This document shows, in pieces, positions 17,223-26,516 of a DNA stretch of 64,000 nucleotides. The position numbers were made by a program, and so were the translations under genes. Every line of letters starts with the position of its first letter. Position 1 is the stretch's first letter. Origin of the DNA: Macellibacteroides fermentans (GTDB lineage: Bacteria; Bacteroidota; Bacteroidia; Bacteroidales; Tannerellaceae); the NCBI RefSeq assembly GCF_013409575.1, contig NZ_JACCCY010000002.1, positions 620,001 to 684,000 of the forward strand. The letters are read 5' to 3'. Below the pieces are notes generated by a model, which saw only the letters and a list, made by a program, of their open reading frames with translations, did not search any database and was not told the origin of the DNA.

Positions 17223-18512
17223 TTATTTAACAGGCCTGTCTGTCAGGAAATTTATCATTTGCGTGATACCTCTCTGGCATGCAGGACAAAAGGGGTGATA
17301 ATTACGCATCATACAATTATTCATAGGGCGATAGATTCCTTTTGAAAGATATCCTCCACCTTCAAAAACCCCTATCTGTTCCTTGAATGTTTCATTTAAA
17401 GGAGTTGGAACAGGCGTTTTTTTAGGAAGCAGATCTTTCCATTTACTTTCAAAATTCACCAATGTGGTGATGTTTGGCTCCCAAGGCTCATACTTAAGGT
17501 TGTAGAAATCGTTGTATGCAACTTCCGAATCAAAGTACTCATCGGCTAACCCTGCAAAACTATGGCCGAATTCATGTACAAATACAACCGAGGTAAGTTC
17601 ATTATGAGCCGTACTCATGGCATAAAAATTATACATGCCCCCCCCTCCATAGGTGTCGGAGTTCACAAGGATAAATATCGCGTCGCAGGGTACATTCCAT
17701 ACCGCATCCCTAATCGGTTTCATATCTTGCGATGTAAGATAGCGATCGATACCGAATGTGTAATAACCCGAATTCAAAGCCGTATTTTTCCAGATACTGT
17801 CGCCCGAAACATCCATGCCACTCTCCTCAGACGGAATGCAAACAGCCCATACATTAAAATCTGATTTGAATTTTCCGAAGGGTGGCGTATCAAACAGTGT
17901 TTTAGTGAAACGTCGGGCGTCGGATTCAAATTTTTCTAATTCCTCCATTGTATAACCTTCGGCAAGGAATACAAGATCTACCTTTTCTGCAGAATCACCT
18001 TTATCCTGAATTTTAACAATCTTATTCTTTTTCAGAGGACTGCGGTCGATAAATATGCTTTTGGGATCAATCGTTTGAGTCATAATCGGATGAAATTCCA
18101 TATCTGACTTATCCCTGGCGCATAATTCAATTCGTACCGGCTTTTTGGGAAATGGAACCGATACACTGTTGTTCCATGATTGAGTCTCCACTTTAGCTTG
18201 GTCGGTTGTTCTCCATTCCTCAAACAACGTATTGAATCCACGTGAATATATCTTTTTCCCGGAAGCAAGATCATATACATTGATATAATATCCTCCGTAA
18301 CCAAATGGGTCTTCCATATTTTTAACCGGACCGCCCCAAACAGGTTCTTCCCGCAGTTGTTGTACAGCAGCCTGCTGAATCGAGTCATTTCCCGTTAGTG
18401 AAAAATCAATACGCAGGGTTCTCTTTTCAAAATAGGATGAAAAGTCGTTTTGTGCATTGCCTACGTTTGTAGTAAACAATATTAAGAATAGAAGTAGAGC
18501 TGAATTTTTCAT
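17223..18512 (-). CDS. Secreted M64 family (IgA peptidase-like) metallopeptidase
   Basis: The 429-residue protein begins with a signal peptide ending in GNAQ. An N-terminal M64 beta-domain is followed by the catalytic domain with VFLAEGYT, and the zinc motif HEFGHSFAGLADEY near residue 325 (HExxHxxxxxxDE). Family M64 was defined by an IgA-cleaving enzyme of Clostridium ramosum; most Bacteroidota members have no known substrate, so IgA cleavage should not be assumed. It is probably exported to the periplasm or surface. It is monocistronic, 81 bases before the amidase. Confidence 0.88.
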   Translation of the reverse strand: MKNSALLLFLILFTTNVGNAQNDFSSYFEKRTLRIDFSLTGNDSIQQAAVQQLREEPVWGGPVKNMEDPFGYGGYYINVYDLASGKKIYSRGFNTLFEEWRTTDQAKVETQSWNNSVSVPFPKKPVRIELCARDKSDMEFHPIMTQTIDPKSIFIDRSPLKKNKIVKIQDKGDSAEKVDLVFLAEGYTMEELEKFESDARRFTKTLFDTPPFGKFKSDFNVWAVCIPSEESGMDVSGDSIWKNTALNSGYYTFGIDRYLTSQDMKPIRDAVWNVPCDAIFILVNSDTYGGGGMYNFYAMSTAHNELTSVVFVHEFGHSFAGLADEYFDSEVAYNDFYNLKYEPWEPNITTLVNFESKWKDLLPKKTPVPTPLNETFKEQIGVFEGGGYLSKGIYRPMNNCMMRNYHPFCPACQRGITQMINFLTDRPVK

Positions 18513-18673
18513 CTGTATATATGTTGATAAGATTCAAAAAGTACAAAAATAAAGATTATTTTCAATTCAATCGGAAGTTAGTGTCAAAACAAACGGTTTA
18601 AATAGATTGTTCTATCAATATTAACAGAAATTTGATTTCCTTAGGTTGACAATTCAAAAAATAAACTGTTAAT

Positions 18674-19099
18674 TTGCAATTGAACAAAAATAATGATCTT
18701 TTTGTGAGAAGATTTTTAGCATTCATATTGATCCTTCTGTATATTGGTGTTTCTACTGGGGTAGCCATCAATTATCATTATTGCATGAATAAACTGGCTG
18801 AGGTCAGTTTAGTTATGACTGATCAGCATGACTCTTGCTCAAATTGCGGAACGGATGAATCCAAAGATGGTTGTTGCTCTGATGAGGTCAAAGCTATGCG
18901 TATTTCTATCGACCAGAATCTCACAGAAAGAATTTCATTGAATTCATCCTTTATGTATGTGGTGGCTGTGCTTTACGATATGCAGAGTTTACTATTAGCA
19001 AAGGAAGTATCATCGGAATCAGTTTCCCAATTCTCATTTTATCCTCCCGGCTTGGACAGGCCTCCTCTGTTCATTCGCAACTGTACATGGTTGATTTAA
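18674..19099 (+). CDS. HYC_CC_PP family small membrane protein of the metal-efflux locus
   Basis: The 141-residue protein has one N-terminal membrane helix (about 12-32) then the family motifs HYC (35-37), two Cys pairs CSNC and CC in the loop around 54-68, and a PP-containing tail (FYPPGLDRPP). The Cys/His-rich exported part suggests metal binding, but the family has no proven function. The start is TTG at 18674: a stop lies four codons upstream and no ATG occurs before residue 37, within the motif. It precedes the CusA-type pump by 335 bases in the same direction, a usual association for this family. Confidence 0.75.
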   Translation: MQLNKNNDLFVRRFLAFILILLYIGVSTGVAINYHYCMNKLAEVSLVMTDQHDSCSNCGTDESKDGCCSDEVKAMRISIDQNLTERISLNSSFMYVVAVLYDMQSLLLAKEVSSESVSQFSFYPPGLDRPPLFIRNCTWLI

Positions 19100-19434
19100 T
19101 TCAATACTGATACTTTAAGTCTGTTTTCATTCTGATTTTAAAACAAATGTAAAGTTTTTCTTTTTCTAAAAGAAACTACTATTCCTTTGATAGCTGGTCA
19201 TTACATTTATTTTGATTTTTTAGAAGCGGAAATGTAGGCTTATTTTAATAAGTACTTCAATAAGTATATCAGTAGAAGAATTCAAAATTAACATTTGTAC
19301 AATGTGTATGAAAACAAACAATATAAATACATTAATGATATTCCGGAAAATATACAACTTCCGGCTTTTGAAAACAATATTGTCCGGTACAATAGATTCA
19401 CAACTAGTAAATTACCCCTTAAAGTAACTGCACT
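19100..19434. other. Intergenic region ahead of the cusA-like gene
   Basis: This AT-rich 335-base stretch carries no recognised gene. It probably holds the promoter of the pump operon; a TAACATTTG at about 19290-19298 resembles a -7 box with one extra base. A short frame of 41 codons (19302-19427) ends 7 bases before cusA and is listed separately. Confidence 0.4.
19302..19427 (+). CDS. Possible 41-residue leader peptide before the efflux pump
   Basis: An ATG at 19302 opens a frame of 41 codons closing at TAA 19425-19427, 7 bases ahead of the cusA-like start. The peptide is basic with no Cys or His cluster. It could be a translated leader coupled to the pump gene or chance. Nothing but position supports it. 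Confidence 0.2.
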   Translation: MCMKTNNINTLMIFRKIYNFRLLKTILSGTIDSQLVNYPLK

Positions 19435-22400
19435 ATGATTAATAAAATTATTCGTTATTTTTTGGAAAACAGAGTTATCACATCATTGCTCTTGGTTGCA
19501 TTGATTGGTTGGGGTATCTCAACAGCTCCTTTCAGTTGGGGTGACGGAGGTTTTTTACCTCGCGATCCTGTGCCGGTAGATGCCATTCCTGATATCGGAG
19601 ACAACCAGCAGATTGTTGCTACCGAATGGATGGGGCGTTCTCCGAAAGATATCCAGGATCAGATAACCTATCCTCTTACTACGTCTTTACTGGGTATTCC
19701 CGGAGTAAAAACGATTCGAAGCACTTCCATGTTCGGGATGTCTTTTATCTACATCATATTTAATGATGATGTAGAGTTTTACTGGAGCCGTTCGAGGGTG
19801 TTGGAAAAATTGAATTCCTTACCTCCCGGAACATTACCTGCTGATGTGCAACCTGCATTAGGTCCGGATGCCACGGCCCTTGGACAGATATTTTGGTATA
19901 CGTTGGAAGGGCGCGATCCTAAGACCGGTAAACCTACCGGAGGTTGGGATGCCGAAGAGCTTCGAACAATCCAGGACTTTTATGTCAAGTATTCTCTGTC
20001 GGCCGCCGAAGGTGTTTCGGAAGTCGCTTCAGCAGGAGGATTCGTAAGAGAGTATCAGGTGGAACTTAACCCCGATGCCATGCGTTCGTTCAATGTGTCC
20101 GTTATGGATGTGATGAATGCAGTACAAAAAAGCAATCTTGACATCGGAGCTGAGACTGTTGAAATAAATCAGGCTGAATACCTGATCCGTGGTCTGGGTT
20201 ATATCAAAAAGGTAGCCGATCTTGAGGAGGCTGTTGTTACTGTACGAAACGGGGTGCCTGTACGCATCAAGGATGTTGCATTTGTAAATCTCGGACCTGC
20301 AACGCGTCGAGGTGGTTTAGATAAGGAGGGGGTAGAGGCAGTTGGCGGGGTAGTTGTTGCCCGTTACGGCTCTAATCCATTAAAGGTTATAGATAATGTA
20401 AAAGCAAAGATTGAAGAAATGGATGCAGGGATGCCGCAGAAAGTGCTGGAAGACGGAACCGTATCCAAAGTTACAGTTGTTCCCTTTTACGATCGTACAG
20501 GATTGATTAAAGAGACAATCGGTACGTTGGAATCGGCTCTCACAGAGGAGGTTTTGATCTGTATCATCGTTATAATCGTCCTGATTTTTAATCTACGTGC
20601 CTCTTTCATAATTGCAAGCATGCTTCCGTTGGCGGTGTTATCTACCTTTATTATCATGCGGAATGTGGGAGTAGATGCGAACATTGTAGCTTTGTCCGGA
20701 ATCGCAATCGCTATTGGAGTTATGGTAGATATAGGTGTTGTGTTCGTTGAAAATGTAATCAGACATATGGAAATGCCCGAAAATAAGGGTATCAACAAAG
20801 GCAAGCCTTTTGTAAACCTTATTCATAAGGCTATCGGTGAAGTTTCCGGAGCAGTGCTTACAGGTATGCTTACAACGGTTATCAGCTTTATACCTGTATT
20901 TGCCATGGAAGCCCAGGAGGGAAAAATGTTTCATCCGTTGGCATTTACCAAGACATTTGCCCTTGCTTCTGCGTTTATACTGGGTGTAGTGGTATTGCCT
21001 ACACTTACGTATTTCCTGTTTTCGATCCGTTCAAATTCTGCATTGCTGCGAAAGGGCTTAAATTACTTACTTATAACAGCAGGTGTAGTACTTCTGATCA
21101 TATATGGAAGTGTGCCGGCTTTGGGACTTACAGCCGTTGGGTTCAATAATTTATTGGCTTACAGATGGAAAAATCCAAAGATTTCAACCTATATCAATAT
21201 TGGTATTACATTATTGATAACCCTTTATTATTTGTCAGAGGGTTGGTTGCCCATGGGACCCGAAAATGGAATTACTCCCAATATTCTGTTTGTAGCCGGT
21301 AGTGTAGCCGTTATAATGTTCGTATTTGCTCTGCTGGTCCATTTTTATGAAAGGATATTAAGATGGTGTCTCGAAAATAGATGGAAATTCATGTCTATCC
21401 CATTGTTCACCATACTCTTCGGGCTACTAATTTGGTTGGGTTTTGATAAAACCTTTGGTTTTCTGGCAACTGGAGCAGAAGGAGTGGGGTGGAAAACTGT
21501 TCGTCAAACCTCTTTGTGGACAAGTGCTTCAGAAACATTTCCCGGAATCGGACAAGAGTTTATGCCCAGTCTGAATGAAGGATCATTTCTCCTGATGCCT
21601 ACCAGCATGCCACATACGGGTGTGGAGCAAAACTTAAAATTGATTGAAACTTTAGATCGCAGGTTAGCTGCAATACCGGAAGTGGATGTCGCTGTAGGGA
21701 AATGGGGTCGTGTAAATTCAGCTCTGGATCCTGCTCCTGTGCAGATGTTCGAGAATACGATAAACTACCGTCCCGAATATATCCTGGATAGCGACGGTCA
21801 TCGTATGCGTTTTAAAGTGAACAGCAAGGGAGAGTTCTTACTTAAAGGAGGAGGTGTCTATAATCCTGCCGACGGATTCAGGATAATACCTGCTGACAGC
21901 CTGATTGCCGATCGCTACGGTGATTACCTGCGCCAATGGCGTCCTGAAATTAAGAGTAGCAATGATATCTGGCAAGAGATTGTGAATGTGACCCACCTTC
22001 CCGGACTAACATCCGCACCCAAACTGCAACCTATCGAAGCACGACAGGTGATGTTGTCGACCGGAATGCGTGCGCCAATGGGTATAAAAGTATATGGTCC
22101 TGATCTTGAATCAATCGAAGAAGGAGGAAAGGCCCTTGAGCAAGCCTTGAAAGAGGTTCCTTCAGTCATCCCTTCGTCCGTATTTTATGATCGGGCGGTA
22201 GGTGCGCCTTACCTAGAAATTGAGTTGAACCGTAGCAATATGGCCAGATATGGAGTTAATGTATCTGATATGCAGGAGGTGCTGGGTGCCGCCGTTGGAG
22301 GTATGGTACTAACCTCCACTGTAGAAGGAAGGGAACGATTCCCGGTCAGACTTCGTTATGCCCGCGAATTACGAGACAGTCCGGAAGCACTTGCCAAGTT

Positions 22401-23307
22401 GTTGATTCCCACGGCTACGGGCGTTCAGGTTCCTTTGGAGGAGCTGGCCGATATCAGCTACGAACGTGGAGCACAAATGATTCAAAGTGAAAATACCTTT
22501 TTATTAGGATATGTAATCTTTGATAAGTTGGCAGGCAAAGCCGAAGTCGATGTAGTAAAAGAGGCATCCAGGATACTGGAAGATAAGATAGCAAACGGCG
22601 AGTTAAAACTGGCCAAAGGGGTTTCTTATAAATTTGCCGGAAATTATGAACAACAGGAGCGTGCAACTAAACGTTTAATGATTGTTATCCCTATTGCGCT
22701 TCTTTCTATCTTGATGATCCTTTATTTCCAATTCCGTACTGTAACAGCTTCTTTTATTCATTTTTCGGGAGTATTTGTAGCATTTGCCGGAGGGTTTATC
22801 TTTTTATGGCTTTACGGACAAGATTGGTTCATGAATTTCTCGTTGAATAACATAAATATGCGCGACCTCTTCCAGATGCATCCTATAAACCTAAGTGTAG
22901 CCGTATGGGTTGGATTTATAGCTCTGTTTGGTATTGCGACCGATGATGGGGTGTTGATGGGGACATACATTCATGATGTATTTGTGGAGCGAAATCCAAA
23001 AACCAGGATTGCCATTCGCGAGGCAGTAGTATTTGCAGGTAATAAAAGGGTTCGCCCTGCAGCTATGACTACGGCTTCAACACTGATTGCCCTGTTACCT
23101 GTGTTAACTTCTGCTGGCAAAGGTGCAGATATCATGGTGCCTATGTCTATCCCCACTTTCGGTGGTATGTTGATTCAATCCATGACCATGTTTGTTGTAC
23201 CCGTATTACAATGTTGGTGGCGTGAGGGGGTATTGAAACGAGAACAGAGAAAGGAAAAAAAACAGAATGAATTACAAACAACGAAGGAGACAGAATATGA
23301 AGAATAA
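19435..23307 (+). CDS. cusA: CusA/CzcA-type heavy-metal efflux RND transporter
   Basis: The 1290-residue protein has the HME-RND layout: an N-terminal helix, a porter domain beginning PVDAIPDIGDNQQIV, the first helix bundle with GIAIAIGVMVDIGVVFVEN, a second porter domain and a final helix bundle with GIATDDGVLMGTYIHD. The acidic residues in these helices are the proton relay. It drives monovalent or divalent metal out of the periplasm with CusB- and TolC-type partners. It is about 250 residues longer than E. coli CusA owing mainly to a hydrophobic insertion at about 540-640 with three or four extra helices. It overlaps the next gene by 11 bases. Copper/silver is inferred from the Met-rich partner proteins. 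Confidence 0.88.
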   Translation: MINKIIRYFLENRVITSLLLVALIGWGISTAPFSWGDGGFLPRDPVPVDAIPDIGDNQQIVATEWMGRSPKDIQDQITYPLTTSLLGIPGVKTIRSTSMFGMSFIYIIFNDDVEFYWSRSRVLEKLNSLPPGTLPADVQPALGPDATALGQIFWYTLEGRDPKTGKPTGGWDAEELRTIQDFYVKYSLSAAEGVSEVASAGGFVREYQVELNPDAMRSFNVSVMDVMNAVQKSNLDIGAETVEINQAEYLIRGLGYIKKVADLEEAVVTVRNGVPVRIKDVAFVNLGPATRRGGLDKEGVEAVGGVVVARYGSNPLKVIDNVKAKIEEMDAGMPQKVLEDGTVSKVTVVPFYDRTGLIKETIGTLESALTEEVLICIIVIIVLIFNLRASFIIASMLPLAVLSTFIIMRNVGVDANIVALSGIAIAIGVMVDIGVVFVENVIRHMEMPENKGINKGKPFVNLIHKAIGEVSGAVLTGMLTTVISFIPVFAMEAQEGKMFHPLAFTKTFALASAFILGVVVLPTLTYFLFSIRSNSALLRKGLNYLLITAGVVLLIIYGSVPALGLTAVGFNNLLAYRWKNPKISTYINIGITLLITLYYLSEGWLPMGPENGITPNILFVAGSVAVIMFVFALLVHFYERILRWCLENRWKFMSIPLFTILFGLLIWLGFDKTFGFLATGAEGVGWKTVRQTSLWTSASETFPGIGQEFMPSLNEGSFLLMPTSMPHTGVEQNLKLIETLDRRLAAIPEVDVAVGKWGRVNSALDPAPVQMFENTINYRPEYILDSDGHRMRFKVNSKGEFLLKGGGVYNPADGFRIIPADSLIADRYGDYLRQWRPEIKSSNDIWQEIVNVTHLPGLTSAPKLQPIEARQVMLSTGMRAPMGIKVYGPDLESIEEGGKALEQALKEVPSVIPSSVFYDRAVGAPYLEIELNRSNMARYGVNVSDMQEVLGAAVGGMVLTSTVEGRERFPVRLRYARELRDSPEALAKLLIPTATGVQVPLEELADISYERGAQMIQSENTFLLGYVIFDKLAGKAEVDVVKEASRILEDKIANGELKLAKGVSYKFAGNYEQQERATKRLMIVIPIALLSILMILYFQFRTVTASFIHFSGVFVAFAGGFIFLWLYGQDWFMNFSLNNINMRDLFQMHPINLSVAVWVGFIALFGIATDDGVLMGTYIHDVFVERNPKTRIAIREAVVFAGNKRVRPAAMTTASTLIALLPVLTSAGKGADIMVPMSIPTFGGMLIQSMTMFVVPVLQCWWREGVLKREQRKEKKQNELQTTKETEYEE

Positions 23308-24772
23308 AATAATAAAATACAGTCTGATGTGGATTGCACTCTGGTTTTCTTCAATAACAATCTATGCATCCGAAACCGATAGCCTTACCTACTATTTACG
23401 TATGGCAGCACAAAACAATCCGCAGGTAAAGGCCGCGTTTGCCGGGTATAAAGCTTCGTTAGAGCGTATACCCCAAGCGGGTGCTTATGCTGATCCGGAG
23501 CTTGAGATAGGTTATTTTCTGGAACCAATGGAAACCCTTATGGGAAAACAAAAAGCCGATCTCACACTGATGCAGATGTTTCCCTGGTTCGGTACTCAAA
23601 AGGCGGCCCGTACAGAGGCGGCAGAGATGGCGCGTATGAAGTACGAGGAATTCAGAGACAGCCAGAATAATCTTTATTATAGCGTCAAAAGTCAGTGGTA
23701 TCAGTTATGTAACCTGAATGAACAGTATAAAAATACGGCAGCTAACATCGAATTATTAAAGCAATTGGAGCAGTTGGCAATCCGTCGTTTCTCTGCTCCG
23801 GGAAGCTCTGCCGGAGTAACTGTACGCCAACCGGTAGTATCTGCCGGCCAGAATGTTTCGGCCGCCTCTTCAGGAATGTCGGGAATGAGTGGTATGGCCA
23901 CCTCTTCAAATGTAGGTACGGTATCAACGACACAGCCTGTTTCCGGAGGTACAATGGCGCCTATGGCATCCATGGGAAGTAATGGAGCAACTGGCGGATT
24001 GTCTGATGTATTGCGTATACAACTTGAAATTTCCGAATTGGAAAATGCTTTGCAAACGATTCATTCCAATCGGATAGCAGCCGAAGCAGCTTTTAATGCA
24101 TTGCTTAACCGCAATCAGCAATTGCCTGTAGCGGTACCCGATACATTGATTCAGAGGACTTATATGTATACGGACCAGGCAGTAACAGACAGTCTGTTTT
24201 CAAATCCGATGTTATCCATGATCGATGCAGAGAAAAGAGCCTATAAAGCTAAGGCGGAGATGGATAAAAAGATGAGTTATCCGATGTTTGGTATAGGCCT
24301 GCAATACTCCATACTCGGAAAAACTTCATCAGGATCGTCTGACATGAATACAGCTGTACCCATGAACAGTATGAACGGTAAAGATATGATTATGCCGATG
24401 GTCAAAATATCCATACCTATCTTCCGTAAAAAATACAACGCACAACAACGTGAAAGCGCTTATTATCGACAGGCCAGCGAATTGAAATATGCAGACATCC
24501 TGAATATAATGATGTCCGATTACAGTGCGTTAAAGCAGCAGTTGGAGGAGGCATCCCGTAAGATTACGTTATACGAAAAACAATATCAGCTTTCGTTATC
24601 AACGTATCATCTTATTACACGCGAGTTTTCGGCCGGCTCGGCTACCCTTACCGATGTAATCGGGGTGGAAAGGCAGTTGCTTGATTACCGGCTCAAGAAG
24701 AGTGAGGCGGTGGCCGATTATAACACCCGGGTGGCGGGGATAGAGAAACTTATAGCACGGTCATTGGAATAA
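23297..24772 (+). CDS. TolC family outer-membrane channel with Met-rich loops
   Basis: The 491-residue protein has a signal peptide and two OEP (TolC) repeats of long helices. Two Met/Ser/Gly-rich stretches interrupt it: GMSGMSGMATSS plus MAPMASMGSNG around residues 195-235, and a second, PMNSMNGKDMIMPM, near 360. Such loops are unusual in TolC proteins and resemble copper/silver-binding Met clusters. It forms the outer-membrane exit of the CusA-CusB pump. The ATG at 23297 is preferred over one 30 bases upstream because the signal peptide (MKNKIIKYSLMWIALW) starts there, giving the usual short overlap with cusA. Confidence 0.85.
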   Translation: MKNKIIKYSLMWIALWFSSITIYASETDSLTYYLRMAAQNNPQVKAAFAGYKASLERIPQAGAYADPELEIGYFLEPMETLMGKQKADLTLMQMFPWFGTQKAARTEAAEMARMKYEEFRDSQNNLYYSVKSQWYQLCNLNEQYKNTAANIELLKQLEQLAIRRFSAPGSSAGVTVRQPVVSAGQNVSAASSGMSGMSGMATSSNVGTVSTTQPVSGGTMAPMASMGSNGATGGLSDVLRIQLEISELENALQTIHSNRIAAEAAFNALLNRNQQLPVAVPDTLIQRTYMYTDQAVTDSLFSNPMLSMIDAEKRAYKAKAEMDKKMSYPMFGIGLQYSILGKTSSGSSDMNTAVPMNSMNGKDMIMPMVKISIPIFRKKYNAQQRESAYYRQASELKYADILNIMMSDYSALKQQLEEASRKITLYEKQYQLSLSTYHLITREFSAGSATLTDVIGVERQLLDYRLKKSEAVADYNTRVAGIEKLIARSLE

Positions 24773-24826
24773 CGTATTCCAAACTATCAGGCATTTTCTG
24801 TAAAATAATAAAATAAATATATTGGA

Positions 24827-26464
24827 ATGAAAACGATTAAAGATATTATAAAACTGAAAGCAGTTCGGTATACAGCTCTTATTCTGGGCGGTTTTTTATT
24901 GGGATGGGCATTTTTTAGCCCAAACCAGTCCAATCAGGCGTCTACACATGATCATGAACATGCTGCTGGTGAGGCAGAATCTGAAATTTGGACTTGCTCA
25001 ATGCATCCTCAAATTAAACAAGACAAACCCGGAAAATGTCCGTTATGCGCCATGGATCTTATTCCTCTTCGTAAGGGGGGAGGAGAAGGGGGCGAAGCGG
25101 TCGATCCCAATGCTATTCAACTATCGGAGGAGGCTATTGCCTTAGCTAATGTGCAGACAACTCGTGTAAGCAGAGGCAATCCTGTAAAGACCATGCGTTT
25201 ATATGGGAAAATAGCTCCGGACGAGCGAAGTCTGCAGTCGCAAACAGCCCATGTATCCGGACGTATTGAAACGTTGAATGTCGCTTTTACCGGACAGACT
25301 GTTCAAAAGGGACAGACGCTGGCTACACTTTATTCGCCGGAACTATTCAATGCACAGCAAGAGCTTCTTGAAGCTATCCGGATGCAACAGCCTATGCTGG
25401 TTACTGCAGCACGCGAGAAACTTGCCTATTGGAAGCTTACACCAGAACAGATTGCAGCGATAGAAAAGTCGGGTAAACCATCCTCAACGGTAGCCATCAA
25501 AGCAAATGTAAGTGGTGTGGTGATGACAAAGCGTGTAAACACCGGCGACTATGTCTCGCAGGGAGGCGTACTTTTTGATATAGCCAATTTATCCAAGGTG
25601 TGGGCATTGTTCGATGCATACGAAGCCGATCTGCCGTTTATTAAAAAAGGAGATAAGATTTCTTTTACCTTACAGGCTCTGCCGGGACGAACATTTACAG
25701 GTATTGTTGCATTTATTGATCCGATGATTGATCCAACAACGCGTACAGCACGGGTGAGGGTGGAAACCGGTAATCCGGGGATGGAGTTTAAACCCGAAAT
25801 GTACGCAACAGCTCAATTGGAGGCTTCGTTGCGCGGACACGATAACCAGCTGGTGATACCCCAGTCGGCTGTGCTGTGGACCGGTAAGCGATCGGTTGTT
25901 TACGTGAAGCAACCCAACGTAAATGTTCCTGCATTCCTTTTACGTGAAATAGACCTGGGACCTTCTCTTGGAGGATCGTATGTTGTACTGGCAGGACTTA
26001 ACGAAGGAGAAGAGGTTGTAACCAATGGTGTCTTCTCTATTGATGCCAGCGCACAGTTGGAAGGCAAACGCAGTATGATGAATCCGGTGGAGGCAAAACC
26101 TGTAACCGGTCACGAAGGTCATGTAATGCCGGCACAGAATACTGTACCGCAAACAAATCATTCTTCTGCGCACATGCATGGTATGTCTGAAAGCAATAAG
26201 ACTAAATCCTTTACCCTGGAGGTAAAAGGCAGTTGCGGCATGTGTAAAGAACGTATTGAAACAACGGCCAAAGGAGTTGCAGGGGTTACAGAAGCTGTAT
26301 GGAACCAGGAAACGAAAGTGCTCAAACTCCAGATTGATACGACTAAAACATCGTTACAAGCAGTAAGTAAAGCCATTGCGAAAGTTGGACACGATACCTC
26401 GTTGCATAAAGCCGATAAAGCCGTATACGATGCTCTGCCGGGTTGCTGTCATTATCGCGAATAA
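24827..26464 (+). CDS. cusB: CusB-type periplasmic adaptor with N-terminal metal-binding and C-terminal HMA domains
   Basis: The 545-residue protein has an N-terminal membrane anchor (about 13-30), a His-rich patch HDHEH, then a heavy-metal-binding domain (WTCSMHPQI...KCPLCAMDL, residues 55-81). The barrel-sandwich and beta-barrel adaptor domains follow (about 120-400). The C-terminus adds a Met/His-rich linker and an HMA-like domain with CGMC around residue 475 and a terminal CCHYRE. It links the inner-membrane pump to the TolC-type channel and can hand over metal. The HMA extension is a feature of Bacteroidota adaptors. It is the third pump gene of the operon; its terminator carries the IS and intron downstream. 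Confidence 0.88.
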   Translation: MKTIKDIIKLKAVRYTALILGGFLLGWAFFSPNQSNQASTHDHEHAAGEAESEIWTCSMHPQIKQDKPGKCPLCAMDLIPLRKGGGEGGEAVDPNAIQLSEEAIALANVQTTRVSRGNPVKTMRLYGKIAPDERSLQSQTAHVSGRIETLNVAFTGQTVQKGQTLATLYSPELFNAQQELLEAIRMQQPMLVTAAREKLAYWKLTPEQIAAIEKSGKPSSTVAIKANVSGVVMTKRVNTGDYVSQGGVLFDIANLSKVWALFDAYEADLPFIKKGDKISFTLQALPGRTFTGIVAFIDPMIDPTTRTARVRVETGNPGMEFKPEMYATAQLEASLRGHDNQLVIPQSAVLWTGKRSVVYVKQPNVNVPAFLLREIDLGPSLGGSYVVLAGLNEGEEVVTNGVFSIDASAQLEGKRSMMNPVEAKPVTGHEGHVMPAQNTVPQTNHSSAHMHGMSESNKTKSFTLEVKGSCGMCKERIETTAKGVAGVTEAVWNQETKVLKLQIDTTKTSLQAVSKAIAKVGHDTSLHKADKAVYDALPGCCHYRE

Positions 26465-26516
26465 AGGTTGCATCTGATTATTCGTTTTATAAATAAAAAA
26501 GAGGAGGGACATTTCC

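Noticed and set aside
17223-18512. Calling the M64 peptidase an IgA protease
   Set aside because: Only the family and the zinc motif can be seen; most members have no shown IgA activity.
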